In this document: piece after piece, positions 1 to 8,350 of the stretch
Position numbering within the stretch: the first letter of the stretch is position 1
Layout of the letters: each line of letters opens with the position of its first letter
NCBI RefSeq assembly: GCF_037081835.1
Contig: NZ_CP146516.1
Span: 1,697,501-1,761,500 of the forward strand
DNA: 64,000 bases
Direction: 5' to 3'
DNA from: Spirobacillus cienkowskii
GTDB lineage: Bacteria > Bdellovibrionota_B > Oligoflexia > Silvanigrellales > Silvanigrellaceae
Notes under the pieces: generated by a model
Told to the model about the DNA's origin: nothing
The model's input: only the letters and a program-made list of their open reading frames with translations
The model's database searches: none
Program-made: the position numbers and the translations under genes

Positions 1-563
1 AAAAATTTCCGACAGCACATATTTCTGCAAGCCAAATTCTTCGCACAATTCAACAAGGACTTGGCGCAATTTGGCCAGGCCGCGCAACAATCAATATGGT
101 GAATTTAGGGGATGTTTGGCCTTATGCGCCAATGGGAGACAGCATTCAAAGCTTAATTCCATTTCATAAACTCTCTCAATGGCTCTCGTGCTCGTTGTTT
201 GAACCTCTTACAGAGGCAGGATTTACAATTTCACACATTGACGCCCTAACCGGACTCGCAGAATATCGCAATGGTGGCTTGATACTGGATTCGGGACTTG
301 TTTCTTTAAAAAATACACAAAATTTTGAAACCATCCATCACCCTGGCTCTCCTCTGGTTATAGAATGGCGAGCGTTAACAATTGCATTACTCGATGAAAT
401 TGGCAAAAAAGTCACAGAGAAATTGGGAAAAACTCCTTCTGACTTTCCGCTCGCACGGGTTCTCGAAGGAGGCACATGGTGGGCCGGACGCCACATCGCC
501 GCTAAATTGCGTAAGGATGGAAGTCCTCCATTAAAAATCGAAAGCGATGGAACAGTATTTTAA
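1..563 (+). CDS. URC4/Urg3 family (DUF1688) protein, 5' end cut by window
   Basis: This is the C-terminal part of a URC4/Urg3 (DUF1688) protein. The family belongs to the URC uracil-degradation route of fungi and some bacteria; its exact reaction is unsettled. The frame is open from base 3, well before the first ATG at 96, so the gene begins outside the window. Visible family landmarks are IWPGRATI, PFHKLSQWL, DALTGLAEYRNGG and the C-terminal end SDGTVF. The full family protein is roughly 400 residues, so about half is missing here. A BamE-like lipoprotein gene follows 23 bases downstream on the same strand. Other URC genes would be expected upstream of the window but cannot be seen. Confidence 0.85.
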   Translation, partial: KFPTAHISASQILRTIQQGLGAIWPGRATINMVNLGDVWPYAPMGDSIQSLIPFHKLSQWLSCSLFEPLTEAGFTISHIDALTGLAEYRNGGLILDSGLVSLKNTQNFETIHHPGSPLVIEWRALTIALLDEIGKKVTEKLGKTPSDFPLARVLEGGTWWAGRHIAAKLRKDGSPPLKIESDGTVF

Positions 564-586
564 ATTTTTAAGAGGAATGAAACTGT

Positions 587-922
587 ATGTTAAAAAAAAT
601 ATCTTTTTTGTTTTTTATAGGTGTTTCTTTATTAGGGACAACATCATGCTTAAATGTTGGCGCACCGTTTTCGAGTGATGTCACCTGGATTAAAGCAGGA
701 TCCACATCAAAGCAAGATATTGAACGTGTGTTTGGACCCCCATTTCGAGTGGGTTATGACTCTGGCTTTAAAACATTTACTTATGGATACTATAAATATT
801 CACTCTTTGCTGAAAGCCAGACCAAAGATTTGGTGATTCGCTTTAATGATAATAATATTGTGAGCAATTTCACATTTAGTAGCTCATTTATAGAAGATAA
901 AAGCAAGCTAAAAAATCTATAA
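587..922 (+). CDS. Small BamE/SmpA-like lipoprotein
   Basis: A 111-residue exported protein. A Lys-Lys start and hydrophobic stretch (residues 5-20) lead to a lipobox-like GTTSC with Cys21 as the probable lipidated residue. The mature part has the pattern of the BamE/SmpA/OmlA fold: a WIKAGSTSKQDIERVFGPP segment (small protein with a helix after Gly-Ser-Thr, then Gly-Pro-Pro), followed by beta strands (FTYGYYKY, DLVIRFND). Canonical BamE supports outer-membrane protein assembly, but many BamE-domain lipoproteins do other things. An AAGAGGAATG motif upstream supplies the ribosome site. It converges with mnmG, only 23 bases away. Confidence 0.7.
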   Translation: MLKKISFLFFIGVSLLGTTSCLNVGAPFSSDVTWIKAGSTSKQDIERVFGPPFRVGYDSGFKTFTYGYYKYSLFAESQTKDLVIRFNDNNIVSNFTFSSSFIEDKSKLKNL

Positions 923-945
923 GCTTCTGCTAAAAAGAACGTAAC

Positions 946-2829
946 TTAACCTGAAGTGCGGCTTGCACTGATTCTTTGCTTATCGATCATGGTGTGTAAC
1001 AACGTCACTGCGGCAGGTGTAATACCACTGATACGCGATGCTTGCCCTAATGTACTTGGATTGTGACGTTTTAGTTTTTCGACGACCTCTCGGGATAAGC
1101 CACTTACCAAGCTGTAATTAAAATGATTTGGAATCCAAACATGATCATAGGTTTTGAGTTTATCGCTCAAACCTTCTTCACGTCTAATATAACCTTCATA
1201 CTTTACTTCTATTTCTAAGCAACGCAAAATTGAAAGTTCATAATCTGAAACAAGTCCTGCTTCTTTTAAATTGCGCACGTTGGTTTCGGGGCGTTTTAAG
1301 TACGCTTCCAATGTGACGTTGTTGGAAACTAAGGGTAAGTTATGCTTTTGCAAATGCTCATTGAGGTCGGGAGTGGGATTGAGCCAAACTTCTTTTAAAC
1401 GACTTTTTTCTTTTTGCATTTTTTCTTGGCGATCTTTATATTTCACATAAATATCATCTGAAACTAAACCAAAATTTCTACCGTATTCTGTAAGGCGTTG
1501 ATCGGCGTTGTCTTCTCGTAATTTTAAACGATTTTCTGCACGACTTGTAAACATACGGTAAGGTTCGTTGGTGCCAAGTGTTGTGAGATCGTCAATGAGC
1601 ACCCCAATGTAACTTTCAGAACGACTCAAAATAAAAGGAGGTTTGCTATCTGCTTTCAACGCGGCATTAATGCCTGCAATCAAACCTTGCGCTGCCGCTT
1701 CTTCGTATCCTGTTGTGCCATTGAGTTGTCCAGCAAAATATAAGTTTGCAATTTTTTTAGTTTCTAAGGTTGGGTGAAGCTCTGTCGGTTGAACAAAATC
1801 ATACTCAATGGCATAACCTGGCTTCATAATTACCACATTTTCAAAACCAGCAATCGTTTTCAAAAATGCTTCTTGCACATGAAGTGGCAAGCTTGTGCTA
1901 ATGCCATTTGGGTAAATTTCGTGTGTTTGATACCCTTCTGGTTCAATAAAAATTTGATGGCTCAGGCGATCGGGAAACTTGACCACCTTGTCTTCGATAC
2001 TTGGGCAATAACGTGGTCCAATACCTGTAATGACCCCACTATATAAAGGAGACAAATGCATATGATTACGAATCACTTCGTGGGTTTTTGCATTGGTATG
2101 CGTAATGTAACAAGGAACCAATTTTTGCGTAATGGCTTGGGTGCGCATACTAAATGGCACAAAATCAGGATCGCTATCTTGGCGTTCTAAGCGAGAAAAA
2201 TCAATAGAACGGGCGTCTAAACGTGGCGTAGTTCCCGTTTTCATGCGACCAATCTGAAATCCATATTGTTTGAGCGCTGCAGCAAGCTCAACGCTTGCAG
2301 GCTCTCCAGCTCTTCCTGCCGTGATGCGGCGTTCGCCAATGTGAATCAGGCCATTTAAAAACGTTCCCGTCGTCAAAATAACGCATGATGCATGAATCGT
2401 TTGATCGAGAGATGTTTGCACTCCCGTAACCTGATTATTTTCTATTATTAACGATGCAACTGTATCTTGAATCAAATCAAGATTTTTAGTGTCTTCCAGT
2501 GTTTTGCGCATATAACTGCGATACAAATCCATATCTGCCTGGGCGCGGCTCGACCAAATTGCAGGCCCCTTACTTTTATTGAGAACACGAAATTGAATGC
2601 CCGTGTTATCAATTGCAAAACCCATTTCTCCGCCTAGAGCATCGATTTCTTTTACCAAATGACCTTTAGCTGTACCGCCAATAGCAGGATTACAAGACAT
2701 CTGCCCAATACGATCGAGACTCATTGTAATAAGGAGTGTCTTTTTGTTCATGCGTGCAGCGGCAAGTGCTGCTTCACAACCAGCGTGACCGCCTCCAACA
2801 ACAACAATATCATACTCTAATGATCGCAT
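946..2829 (-). CDS. mnmG: tRNA uridine-5-carboxymethylaminomethyl modification enzyme MnmG (GidA)
   Basis: FAD-dependent subunit of the MnmEG complex, which installs the (carboxymethyl)aminomethyl group on U34 of certain tRNAs. The N-terminus has the dinucleotide-binding GGGHAGCEAA, followed by the conserved CNPAIGG segment with its catalytic-type Cys. Family blocks PRYCPSIEDK and GTNEPYRMFTSRAENR follow. About 627 residues, the normal family length. A longer reading frame begins with TTG at 2844, but the ATG at 2829 is preferred: an AGAGGA sits four bases upstream and the protein then starts just before the Rossmann strand. MnmE is not in the window. A short inverted repeat lies upstream (2860-2893). 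Confidence 0.97.
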   Translation of the reverse strand: MRSLEYDIVVVGGGHAGCEAALAAARMNKKTLLITMSLDRIGQMSCNPAIGGTAKGHLVKEIDALGGEMGFAIDNTGIQFRVLNKSKGPAIWSSRAQADMDLYRSYMRKTLEDTKNLDLIQDTVASLIIENNQVTGVQTSLDQTIHASCVILTTGTFLNGLIHIGERRITAGRAGEPASVELAAALKQYGFQIGRMKTGTTPRLDARSIDFSRLERQDSDPDFVPFSMRTQAITQKLVPCYITHTNAKTHEVIRNHMHLSPLYSGVITGIGPRYCPSIEDKVVKFPDRLSHQIFIEPEGYQTHEIYPNGISTSLPLHVQEAFLKTIAGFENVVIMKPGYAIEYDFVQPTELHPTLETKKIANLYFAGQLNGTTGYEEAAAQGLIAGINAALKADSKPPFILSRSESYIGVLIDDLTTLGTNEPYRMFTSRAENRLKLREDNADQRLTEYGRNFGLVSDDIYVKYKDRQEKMQKEKSRLKEVWLNPTPDLNEHLQKHNLPLVSNNVTLEAYLKRPETNVRNLKEAGLVSDYELSILRCLEIEVKYEGYIRREEGLSDKLKTYDHVWIPNHFNYSLVSGLSREVVEKLKRHNPSTLGQASRISGITPAAVTLLHTMIDKQRISASRTSG

Positions 2830-2859
2830 ATCATCCTCTTTCAATAAAAACAGAACGTT

Positions 2860-2893
2860 AAGTACCCTTCACAAAACAGTAAGCTGGGTACTT
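2860..2893. promoter_or_regulatory. 8-bp inverted repeat upstream of mnmG
   Basis: AAGTACCC (2860-2867) and GGGTACTT (2886-2893) are perfect inverted repeats separated by 18 bases. They lie about 30 bases before the mnmG start, in the gap between mnmG and the solute-binding protein gene. No T-run follows on either strand, so an operator or weak leader hairpin is more likely than a terminator. Its role is unknown. Confidence 0.35.
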
Positions 2894-3005
2894 ATTTTGA
2901 TTTGTATTACCTGGATTTATGGCTAGGAACAAGAACTATTAAAAAAAGGAGCAAGTGCAACTCATGTTTGTTAAAAAAATAGCTACAAAAGAATAAAGTC
3001 TTTGT

Positions 3006-3737
3006 TTATTTATATTTATCATAAATTTTTGCTATGAACCCATCTTTTCTCATGAGTGCGAGCGTAGCGTTGAACTTTTTAATTAATGCTATATCTGTTT
3101 GCAAGTTAAATGCCGCATACAAATCAACTTGCTTAAAAGTAAATAAAGGAACAATTTTTCCAATATTTTCTTGTTTTGCAAACCAAAACCCAATTTGCGA
3201 ACCAGTAGCCCAAAGATCAATTTTACCTTCTGCAAGTTTAAGCGCATTTTGCTTGTCGTTTGTTGCTAAAATTAAGTTTTTTCCTTTAATAAAATTTTGC
3301 GATAATAAATATTCGGCGGTTGCATCGCCATTGTAACCACCCACAACATATTTTTTAGCATCATCTAAATTTGTAATTTTTATACTTGAACCAGCTTTGC
3401 CAAATAAAACCCAGTCATTCTGTACCAGAGGCCCAACCCATTTAAAGTTTTTTTCGCGATCTGGTGTACGAGTTGTAGAGTAAGCAACCGTATTGCTTTC
3501 TTCGCTGGCCATTTTAACCGAACGCGCCCAAGGAAATACTTCAATTTTATATTCTATTTTTTCTCGCTTAAATAATTCTTCAATTATTTCTGTAGAAATA
3601 CCTTTTATTTTTGAATTTTCTTCCATATTAAATGGAGGATAGTTTTCTGTTACAACAGTTAATTTGGTTGATGAATAACAAAAACTATGATAAATTAAAT
3701 TAATTGTTAGTAGCAAAATAATTCTTTTTATTATCAT
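3006..3737 (-). CDS. Family 3 extracellular solute-binding protein, periplasmic
   Basis: A 243-residue periplasmic binding protein of the SBP_bac_3 (amino-acid/polar solute) fold. A signal peptide (about residues 1-22, ending FCYSS) precedes the typical TVVTENYPPFNMEE opening, in which the Pro-Pro-Phe contacts ligand in relatives. Later come FPWARSVKMA, TRTPDREKNFKWVGP and the C-terminal LRKDGFIAKIYDKY-like helix. Proteins of this subtype are often orphan and not part of an ABC operon, and no permease lies nearby. The ligand cannot be read from the sequence. The gap to the GH15 gene upstream is 45 bases, so it may be read through from the glucan genes. Confidence 0.85.
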   Translation of the reverse strand: MIIKRIILLLTINLIYHSFCYSSTKLTVVTENYPPFNMEENSKIKGISTEIIEELFKREKIEYKIEVFPWARSVKMASEESNTVAYSTTRTPDREKNFKWVGPLVQNDWVLFGKAGSSIKITNLDDAKKYVVGGYNGDATAEYLLSQNFIKGKNLILATNDKQNALKLAEGKIDLWATGSQIGFWFAKQENIGKIVPLFTFKQVDLYAAFNLQTDIALIKKFNATLALMRKDGFIAKIYDKYK

Positions 3738-3782
3738 ATTACATATTGCCTTTCTAGAAAAAAAATAAAATAGTTTAGAAAT

Positions 3783-5645
3783 TTAAATTTTTAAATTTGC
3801 TAACAAATAAAATGCATGACTCCAAGCCAATGGCATAACCCAAACGGGTGTTCCATCAAAAGAATTGACTTGTTCAGAAAAAAATCCAGCTTGATTACTT
3901 AAATTTATAGTTTTTAAAAATATATCTTCTGATAAAATATTATATTCGGAAAAATTTTTTGCCAGTTCTTTTGCTGCAATCGCCATCCAAAATCCAGAGA
4001 GTATCCAACTATTACCTCCCATATAACTATCATTTTCATAACGCAAAGAAGCATATTCTTTGCTAAGATTTTCGCAACAAAATTTAAATATTGATAATTT
4101 AATTGAATCTTCAATAGGAAACTCATAAACTGGAAAAATACATGATAACAAAGAAATATCTGCTCGTAAATCTCTATTATGATGCGGATCAATGGAACGT
4201 GCAAATCGTTTTTGATTATTGACATAAAGTTGATTTGTACAAAATTTAATACAATCTCTCATTGCATTTTTAATCTTATTTTCCATTTTAGGAAAATAAG
4301 ATAAACTACGATTTAACGCTCCGTATGCACACACATGCGAATAAAAGTGCAATCCGTAGTGTTCTTCCCAAAGATCAAACCCAAACTGCAAAGACCCAAT
4401 TTCTGCAAAATCATGAATTAGTTTTAGAATTCCATTGTGAATAGAATGCAACATAATCTCATTTTTCTCGTGTTTTAAAAACTCTAGCATTACGATTATT
4501 GTTAAACCGAGTTGATCAGCCTGCAGATTACACCAACTCGGCGCTTTGCTCCCAGAGCATTCGTATCTTTGAAAAAAATCACCATTTTGCAATTGCACCT
4601 TTGCTAAAAAAAGTAAAATAGATTTTGCTTCAGCAAGACAATTATTTTCAATTAAGCTCAACGCACAAAAAGCGGCATCACGAGGCCAAACAAAGCCATA
4701 TCCACCACTATTTCTAAAATCTAAATCACATTCTGGTGCAGCAACAATACCTCCAGAAATATCAATCAATCCTTTTAAAACACACAACGAAACTTTTTTT
4801 AAATAATTTCTTTTATCAAAATGAGAAAGCTCTTTAGGTCGCAATAATTCTATGTTGTCTTTTTTTACTTTTTGTAATATTTTGGATTTTTGATTATTAA
4901 AAAATACTAAAAATGTTTGCTCGAGTTCTTCTTGAGAATGCCCCAGTCCGTAAAAAATATTTATTTCACTTTTAAACATATTTTCGGTATTATCTTTTGG
5001 TTTTAATAATAAAGGTTGAGTGTAAGCTGCTGCATAAACTTGCCCCATTTCTATACGGCGAAAATTATTTGGATCGGTTAAAAAATGATTGACAACTTCT
5101 CCTAATGATTTATCTGGTTGATGATGAATTGCACGCACTGCTTGAAATTGCGGGTAACATGCGTCATCGCATGCACCAATAATAGCCCAATACTTTCCAG
5201 AAAAAGCAAAAATAAAATCTTCGCCTGTTTCGGTAAAAACTGTTTGAAATCTTTTTTCACCTTTCATTTTCCAACTTGATAAAACCCAAAAAATTATTTT
5301 TTCTGCTGCCAACTCTTTTGGAACGTGTATTTCCCAATTTTCTTTGTAATATGTATTATATGCAGAGCAGATTTTTTTTACTTTACAACCAGGCATCGCA
5401 ATATGATTGATGCTCCATTGAGCTATAATTAAATTATTTTCGGGGTCGCAGTTTAATTGCAGGTTGTCTCTGCATGGATCGAGCCAAACACTCTCTCCGT
5501 TAATGGCAAATCCACAAATTGAAAATTCTAAATGACTGTGCCTGCTGTCTTTATGAGGCCAAAATAATGCTTTTAGCTGAGCGTCTTCTCCAAGGCATGC
5601 CACGATGTTTTCTGACGTCGTGATACTTGAGTAGTTTTCTGGCAT
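3783..5645 (-). CDS. Glycoside hydrolase family 15 (glucoamylase/glucodextranase-like)
   Basis: Predicted inverting exo-glucosidase acting on alpha-glucans. The 620-residue protein has an N-terminal beta-sandwich-like region (about 1-260) and an (alpha/alpha)6 barrel (about 270-620). Barrel landmarks are GGYGFVWPRDA near 314-324, WEEHYG with the probable general acid Glu at 427/428, SEQV with the probable general base Glu591, and PLAWSHA near 605-611. No signal peptide is seen, so it probably works in the cytosol on glycogen or maltodextrin. A strong AGGAGG lies nine bases before the ATG. That site and the first 73 bases of the gene lie inside the end of the GH57 gene, so the two are translationally coupled. 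Confidence 0.88.
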   Translation of the reverse strand: MPENYSSITTSENIVACLGEDAQLKALFWPHKDSRHSHLEFSICGFAINGESVWLDPCRDNLQLNCDPENNLIIAQWSINHIAMPGCKVKKICSAYNTYYKENWEIHVPKELAAEKIIFWVLSSWKMKGEKRFQTVFTETGEDFIFAFSGKYWAIIGACDDACYPQFQAVRAIHHQPDKSLGEVVNHFLTDPNNFRRIEMGQVYAAAYTQPLLLKPKDNTENMFKSEINIFYGLGHSQEELEQTFLVFFNNQKSKILQKVKKDNIELLRPKELSHFDKRNYLKKVSLCVLKGLIDISGGIVAAPECDLDFRNSGGYGFVWPRDAAFCALSLIENNCLAEAKSILLFLAKVQLQNGDFFQRYECSGSKAPSWCNLQADQLGLTIIVMLEFLKHEKNEIMLHSIHNGILKLIHDFAEIGSLQFGFDLWEEHYGLHFYSHVCAYGALNRSLSYFPKMENKIKNAMRDCIKFCTNQLYVNNQKRFARSIDPHHNRDLRADISLLSCIFPVYEFPIEDSIKLSIFKFCCENLSKEYASLRYENDSYMGGNSWILSGFWMAIAAKELAKNFSEYNILSEDIFLKTINLSNQAGFFSEQVNSFDGTPVWVMPLAWSHAFYLLANLKI

Positions 5646-6904
5646 TCTTGCTTTCCTCCTAAGGAAACATTGCCCTCATCTGCAGACTGCTCCAAACCAA
5701 TTGTTTTAACTTGGAGTTTTTCAGCGCATTTCATTTCTAGATCTTCTATAATATTAACAAAATTTAAATATGCTTCATAAGGACTGTCAAATGGACTAAA
5801 GTACTTATGCACATCACCGTCATTTGACCATTTGATGCACATATAGTAAAAATGATCACTTGTAAGGAGTTTTCGCCATTCTTCTATAAGACGCATGTCG
5901 TTTAAAAGTTCTAAATTACTTTTTAATTTATACACCTTTTCGATGGCATCATACTGAATTCGATTGCCAAGCCACGCAGAAAGGTCACGTTCGGTGTCTG
6001 CCCAACTCAATGGTCTGCTCACATCCATTGCAGCACGGGATGGAAATTTGTTGATAACATCAGAAATTGTTAAAAATTCAAAACGATCATCATTGGCAAT
6101 TTTAGCCACAAAATGATCTAAAAATTCAAAAATCCCCGTGTCACGCCACTGATGTTCTCCAAATGTTTCGTAATCCATAAATAATCCAATGCATTCATGA
6201 TTTCCATCCAATAAACTTTCAAGCCAAAAATGATATTTTTCTGCAGTAAGTGGCCATGATGGCCACATTTTATTAGAAAATCGAAAGGCAATATCATCTG
6301 ATAGTTTATAACTTTTAGGAAACAATTTTAGATTTGGTATTTCTGGATGATGAAAAATATGATGTGAATTCCAGCCATTTGGCAAATACGGTTCCCATCC
6401 TTCAACCAAACAAGCATGAAATCCAGCTTTTGCAACCATTTTGCCAATTCCATTAGAATAAATTAGCTCAGTATTGCGAAATGCTGTGGTTTCTCGATTA
6501 AAAATTTTTTTAATGAGTTTTTTTTGTGTCTCAATTTGCTTAAAAAACTCCTCTTCATCAAATAACGCGGCCAAACTGTGATGGGACGTTTCACATAATA
6601 TTTCAGTATTGGGTAAAGACAGAATATCCTGATATAGCTCTAAAAGTTTTGGTGCGTAAAGACTACATTGTTCTAAAAATGTTCCTGTAATCGAAAACGT
6701 AACTTTAAAATTATTAGAGTGTCTTTTTAAAAGAGAAGCAATTAACAATCCAGCAGGCCAATAGCAATTTTTGGCAACTTTTTCAAAAATTGCTTTATTT
6801 GATGCGTCATTAAAATAATTTTTATGAGAACCAATATGCTGAATTCTAAAATCACTAATTCTAAATGGCTGGTGAACTTCAAAATAAAAGGATAGTGCAA
6901 CCAT
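5573..6904 (-). CDS. Glycoside hydrolase family 57 (alpha-amylase/glucanotransferase type)
   Basis: A 443-residue GH57 protein. It opens with the family's first conserved region (FYFEVHQPFR). It shows the nucleophile region FRNTELIYSNG (Glu146) and the acid/base region MDYETFGEHQ (Asp244). GH57 enzymes include alpha-amylases, 4-alpha-glucanotransferases and branching enzymes; this length suits the short amylase-like type, and the specificity is not decided by sequence. The ATG at 6904 has AAAGGA upstream. The last 30 or so residues are low in structure-like pattern and are encoded across the ribosome site and start of the GH15 gene, a 73-base overlap. It lies between the glycogen-synthase-like and GH15 genes. 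Confidence 0.9.
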   Translation of the reverse strand: MVALSFYFEVHQPFRISDFRIQHIGSHKNYFNDASNKAIFEKVAKNCYWPAGLLIASLLKRHSNNFKVTFSITGTFLEQCSLYAPKLLELYQDILSLPNTEILCETSHHSLAALFDEEEFFKQIETQKKLIKKIFNRETTAFRNTELIYSNGIGKMVAKAGFHACLVEGWEPYLPNGWNSHHIFHHPEIPNLKLFPKSYKLSDDIAFRFSNKMWPSWPLTAEKYHFWLESLLDGNHECIGLFMDYETFGEHQWRDTGIFEFLDHFVAKIANDDRFEFLTISDVINKFPSRAAMDVSRPLSWADTERDLSAWLGNRIQYDAIEKVYKLKSNLELLNDMRLIEEWRKLLTSDHFYYMCIKWSNDGDVHKYFSPFDSPYEAYLNFVNIIEDLEMKCAEKLQVKTIGLEQSADEGNVSLGGKQECQKTTQVSRRQKTSWHALEKTLS

Positions 6905-6919
6905 TGAAAATTCCTTTCT

Positions 6920-8308
6920 TTAGGATTTGGGTATCTCACTATAAGCGGCAGTAAGGGTTTCAGCAGATTTTATCCAGGTACGTTGAGAAAGATCTTGTAA
7001 AGAATAGTCGATCATTTCTGATTTGATACAGTGATATTTTAATACACTTAGTATCCGATCGGCAATAAGATCTGTATCCCAAAAATCAACTTTTAAAACA
7101 TGATTAAGAACTTCTGATACACCAGATTGTTTTGAAATAATGACTGGAATTTTTTGCGCAATAGCCTCTAAAGCAACAATACCAAAAGGCTCAGAAACAC
7201 TTGGCATGACAAACACATCAGAATCAGCTAAAATATTTTTTACCTCATTAGAATTTAGAAACCCTGTAAAGTAAAAGTTTTTATCTAATTTTAATTCACT
7301 CACTAATTGTTTCATAGAAACCAATAAGTCACCAGAACCAACCACTTTAAACATTACATTTGAATTAAATTGTAAAACTTTTTTTGCTGCTTGAACAAAA
7401 TAATAAGGCCCTTTTTGGTATGTTACCCGACCAACAAAGGTAACTATAGGTACTTTATTTTCAAGACTTAACAAGCTTTGTTTAAAATTATTAATTTCGT
7501 GTTTTGTATTATTTGCATTATAGACAACTTTGATTTTGCTATTTGGGATTTTAAAATTATTAACTATAATATTTTTTGTATAATTTGAGACTGCAATTAT
7601 CATATCAGCAAGCTCAAGACCCATTTTTTCTATTTGTAAAATTTTTTCATTGTAATTTATTTCTCCTGAGCGATCTAGCTCTGTAGAATGAATATGAACA
7701 AATAAAGGAATATCTATCTTTTCTTTTACCATTTTTGCAGCAACAAATGTCATCCAATCGTTTGCGTGTATAACATGATAATCAGAATCTTGTTCGAATA
7801 TATTTAAAGCCAACAAGCCTAAAATATAAGCTTTTTCTTGGTAAGAATCTTTATCTATAAATAATTTTCTAAATTCACTAACAAAATCTGAGATATTCAT
7901 GTTTTTATATAAACTATTAACATATTTTAAAAATTTTTTTTTGATTACTTTTTTATGACCTTCGCTAAATTCTATCTGTTTATTAGAATAATCATAATGA
8001 GAATTAAATAATAAATCTTTATAGTTTTCATTTATTTCAGACATTAATCTTTCTGATTCATAACGCGATTTTTTATTTCCCAAACTATTGCTGAAATTAT
8101 TAAATAATTTTTTTCGCATAATAAATGGATTTTCTGGACTCACAATTTTTAAGCCTTTAGGCAAGGTAACTTTTACAGGAAAATGAGGCAAAACTAAAGT
8201 AACTTCATGACCCACTTCTAAAAGACCTTTAACGATTCCTTCCGTTGCAGTGCCTAAACCACCTGAAATTATGGGAGGATACTCCCAACCTAGCATTAAT
8301 ATTTTCAT
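6920..8308 (-). CDS. Glycogen/starch synthase-like glycosyltransferase (GT5/GT4 fold)
   Basis: A 462-residue GT-B glycosyltransferase. The N-terminal domain starts MKILMLGWEYPPIISGGLG, the synthase-type Gly-rich loop that binds the nucleotide sugar. The C-terminal domain has FVGRVTYQKGPYYF and the SEPFGIVALEA (E-x7-E type) motif. Most likely it extends or primes alpha-1,4-glucan from ADP- or UDP-glucose, judging from its neighbours glgP, GH57 and GH15; a different GT4 acceptor is possible. The frame opens at 8335, but the ATG at 8308 has GGTGA just upstream and starts right at the first beta strand. The middle (residues 75-140) is unusually Lys/Asn-rich and AT-rich. Confidence 0.8.
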   Translation of the reverse strand: MKILMLGWEYPPIISGGLGTATEGIVKGLLEVGHEVTLVLPHFPVKVTLPKGLKIVSPENPFIMRKKLFNNFSNSLGNKKSRYESERLMSEINENYKDLLFNSHYDYSNKQIEFSEGHKKVIKKKFLKYVNSLYKNMNISDFVSEFRKLFIDKDSYQEKAYILGLLALNIFEQDSDYHVIHANDWMTFVAAKMVKEKIDIPLFVHIHSTELDRSGEINYNEKILQIEKMGLELADMIIAVSNYTKNIIVNNFKIPNSKIKVVYNANNTKHEINNFKQSLLSLENKVPIVTFVGRVTYQKGPYYFVQAAKKVLQFNSNVMFKVVGSGDLLVSMKQLVSELKLDKNFYFTGFLNSNEVKNILADSDVFVMPSVSEPFGIVALEAIAQKIPVIISKQSGVSEVLNHVLKVDFWDTDLIADRILSVLKYHCIKSEMIDYSLQDLSQRTWIKSAETLTAAYSEIPKS

Positions 8309-8350
8309 GAATTCACCGTAAAAAATAAAATTCAAAATAACTATAAATCT

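Noticed and set aside
1774-2046. 90-residue plus-strand ORF inside mnmG
   Set aside because: It is antisense to strongly conserved mnmG codons and has no ribosome site or recognisable domain.
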